From: Flavobacteriaceae bacterium UBA3159
GTDB lineage: Bacteria > Bacteroidota > Bacteroidia > Flavobacteriales > Flavobacteriaceae
Assembly: GCA_002364535.1 (NCBI GenBank)
Contig: DEYL01000054.1
Coordinates: 1 to 64,000 of the forward strand
DNA: 64,000 nt
Reading direction: 5' to 3'
Position numbers and translations under genes: made by a program. Numbering within the stretch: the stretch's first letter is position 1; the number at the start of each line of letters is the position of its first letter. The notes beneath the pieces were generated by a model that saw only the letters and a list, made by a program, of their open reading frames with translations, did not search any database and was not told the DNA's origin. Shown in pieces: positions 62,778-64,000 of this stretch.

Positions 62778-63202
62778 TATTTCAAATCACTTACGTAATA
62801 GCCCATTTCTTCGTCAGCCATCATTAAGTCCCTATCAATATAGACCGAACTGGGATAACCTTTATCCGGGTCGTACTCTGCCTCCAGCCTGTGCACCTTA
62901 TCCTTTTCGGCTTCCTCTATTAGATCAAACAATTGATCAATCGTTTGAATCCCCCAATGCTCATACTCATCATAGGAAGCTCCATCGACTTTTACTATTT
63001 TTCCATCGACAACTTGAACAGCCTTTGGAAGAGTAGCCTCCCTCCTGCAAAAACAAGAAATTTGAAAGGTATAGCTATAAGAATCAACGGCCAAGGCCTC
63101 CCATTTGTTTTTGCTAAGTTCAAAATCGTTGAGCGGCTCAATCTTTTTTTCGCTGCAATTCAACAATAAAAAAGCCAATAAATAAGTTTTTTTTTGAATC
63201 AT
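62774..63202 (-). CDS. DUF6174 family lipoprotein
   Basis: A 142-residue lipoprotein. I chose the start at 63202 (MIQKKTYLLAFLLLNC), which gives a compact signal with the lipid Cys at residue 16. A longer frame from 63283 overlaps the CcsA gene and adds no signal. Features: DSYSYTFQISCFCRREA (a CFC cysteine pair), VQVVDGKIVKVDG, TIDQLFDLIEEA, and YDPDKGYPSSVYIDRD, together the DUF6174 pattern. The function is unknown. The gene is convergent with TerB-like and downstream of CcsA. Confidence 0.85.
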   Translation of the reverse strand: MIQKKTYLLAFLLLNCSEKKIEPLNDFELSKNKWEALAVDSYSYTFQISCFCRREATLPKAVQVVDGKIVKVDGASYDEYEHWGIQTIDQLFDLIEEAEKDKVHRLEAEYDPDKGYPSSVYIDRDLMMADEEMGYYVSDLKY

Positions 63203-63255
63203 TAATTTAACTTTCAATAACCAAAAATTAGTGGATAAAAATAATCCCAGTTTGC

Positions 63256-64000
63256 CTATTTGAAAATCTTCTGATAACGCCAATAGGAAAAAGCTCCCAA
63301 TAGTATAACCATAACGATGGAGTAATATACAAAACTAGGGGTTATGATTTTGTCACCACTGGCATAGGAATGTAAACCGACCAAATAAAAATTCACCCCA
63401 AAATAGGTCATCAATATACTGGCAAAGGCGACTATGCTCATAAAATTAAAAGTCCAATTCCCCCTCAATCCTGGAACAAATCGCATGTGAATCACAAAAG
63501 CGTAAATCAAAATACTGATCAAGGCCCAAGTCTCTTTGGGATCCCAACCCCAATAACGTCCCCAACTTTCATTGGCCCACATACCCCCCAGAAAATTTCC
63601 TATGGTAAGCATGATCAAACCAATAGTAAGGGAAAGTTCGTTGATGATGGTCAATTCCTTGATGTTCAAACCTATTTTTTCTTTGTTCTTGATACCGGCA
63701 ATGGAAATCAAAAGAAGTGCAACCACCCCAATGATCATACTGAGAGCAAAAGGCCCGTAACTACCTACGATCACAGCTACGTGGATCATCAACCAGTAAC
63801 TATCAAGAACAGGCTGTAAATTTGCAATGGCCGGATCCATCCAATTCCAATGGGCAATCATCAGCACCATAGAGGAGACAAAAGCGGTAGCAGCTATGGT
63901 TAACTCAGATTTTCTTCCAAAAATCAATCCGAAAAACATGGTGGCCCAAGCCACATAGATCATGGATTCATAAGCATCACTCCAGGGGGCATGACCAGAT
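63256..64000 (-). CDS. ccsA: Cytochrome c biogenesis protein CcsA/ResC domain, C-terminal part (cut by window edge)
   Basis: The frame is open through the right edge and the window holds the last 248 or so residues. GHAPWSDAYESMIYVAWATMF lies at the cut end. The heme-handling tryptophan-rich motif WGRYWGWDPKETWAL (WWD domain) and several membrane helices follow. CcsA works with ResB in System II cytochrome c maturation, moving heme across the inner membrane. In Bacteroidota the two are commonly one fused protein of about 1,000 residues, so the missing part probably includes ResB. Confidence 0.95.
   Translation of the reverse strand, partial: SGHAPWSDAYESMIYVAWATMFFGLIFGRKSELTIAATAFVSSMVLMIAHWNWMDPAIANLQPVLDSYWLMIHVAVIVGSYGPFALSMIIGVVALLLISIAGIKNKEKIGLNIKELTIINELSLTIGLIMLTIGNFLGGMWANESWGRYWGWDPKETWALISILIYAFVIHMRFVPGLRGNWTFNFMSIVAFASILMTYFGVNFYLVGLHSYASGDKIITPSFVYYSIVMVILLGAFSYWRYQKIFK

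Noticed and set aside
62774..63283. Longer start for the DUF6174 gene at 63283
   Set aside because: It would overlap the CcsA coding end and add residues before the lipoprotein signal; the internal ATG at 63202 fits better.
1..64000. CRISPR arrays, tRNA/rRNA genes, insertion sequences or integrases
   Set aside because: I found no direct-repeat arrays, no structural RNA signatures and no transposase-like frames of convincing length on either strand by eye.

Overview
The window comes from a low-GC marine Bacteroidota, most likely a member of the Flavobacteriia. The evidence is SusC/SusD pairs with carboxypeptidase-like N-terminal plugs, Bacteroidota lipoprotein signals, TAnnTTTG-type promoter candidates, and flavobacterial core genes at the right edge (DUF2911, a ResB/CcsA-type cytochrome c assembly protein). 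Positions 1 to about 60,110 form one very large polysaccharide utilization locus (PUL). Everything to the right of that looks like ordinary chromosome.

Layout. (1) 1-548: the start of a SusC that runs off the left edge, with two operator-like palindromes upstream. (2) 713-27150, all on the minus strand and tightly packed, often with 4-base overlaps: GH78 rhamnosidase, GH28-like beta-helix enzyme, eight sulfatases, a PhoD-like phosphatase, a DUF4962/heparinase II-III lyase, a GH105 unsaturated uronyl hydrolase, a Gfo/Idh/MocA oxidoreductase, a GH92 protein and a Tat-exported enolase-superfamily protein. (3) 27257-38176, minus: a serine hydrolase and two tandem SusC/SusD pairs separated by a terminator. 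(4) 38460-42843, plus: GH39, sulfatase, SGNH esterase. (5) 42924-47457, minus: sulfatase, BNR-4 beta-propeller protein (PL24/PL25-like ulvan lyase candidate), sulfatase. (6) 47542-60111, plus: double DUF1080 protein, two sulfatases, Tat-exported Gfo/Idh/MocA protein, DUF6807-DUF1080 fusion, purple acid phosphatase-like protein, SASA-type esterase, second GH78. (7) 60200-64000: a 53-residue CPEC protein, DUF2911, MscS/YbdG-like channel, TerB-like protein, DUF6174 lipoprotein and CcsA.

Interpretation. Thirteen S1 sulfatases, two candidate uronate lyase folds, GH105, two GH78 and GH39 fit a sulfated polysaccharide rich in rhamnose and uronic acid, with xylose. Green-algal ulvan is the best-known match. 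Lyases would cut the chain, GH105 would remove the unsaturated uronic acid, sulfatases would remove ester sulfate, and GH78 and GH39 would release rhamnose and xylose. GH92 and the GH28-like enzyme are not classic ulvan enzymes, so a variant substrate is possible. No formylglycine-generating enzyme and no dedicated regulator lie in the window.

Most notable, a near-identical palindromic motif (GTG[C/T]ACGCACACA) sits upstream of the left-edge SusC, of the double-DUF1080 operon and of the Gfo/Idh/MocA plus DUF6807-DUF1080 operon. It ties a possible oxidoreductive sugar-cleaving module and a SusC transporter into one apparent regulon. All functional names are from reading the sequence; no database search was run.
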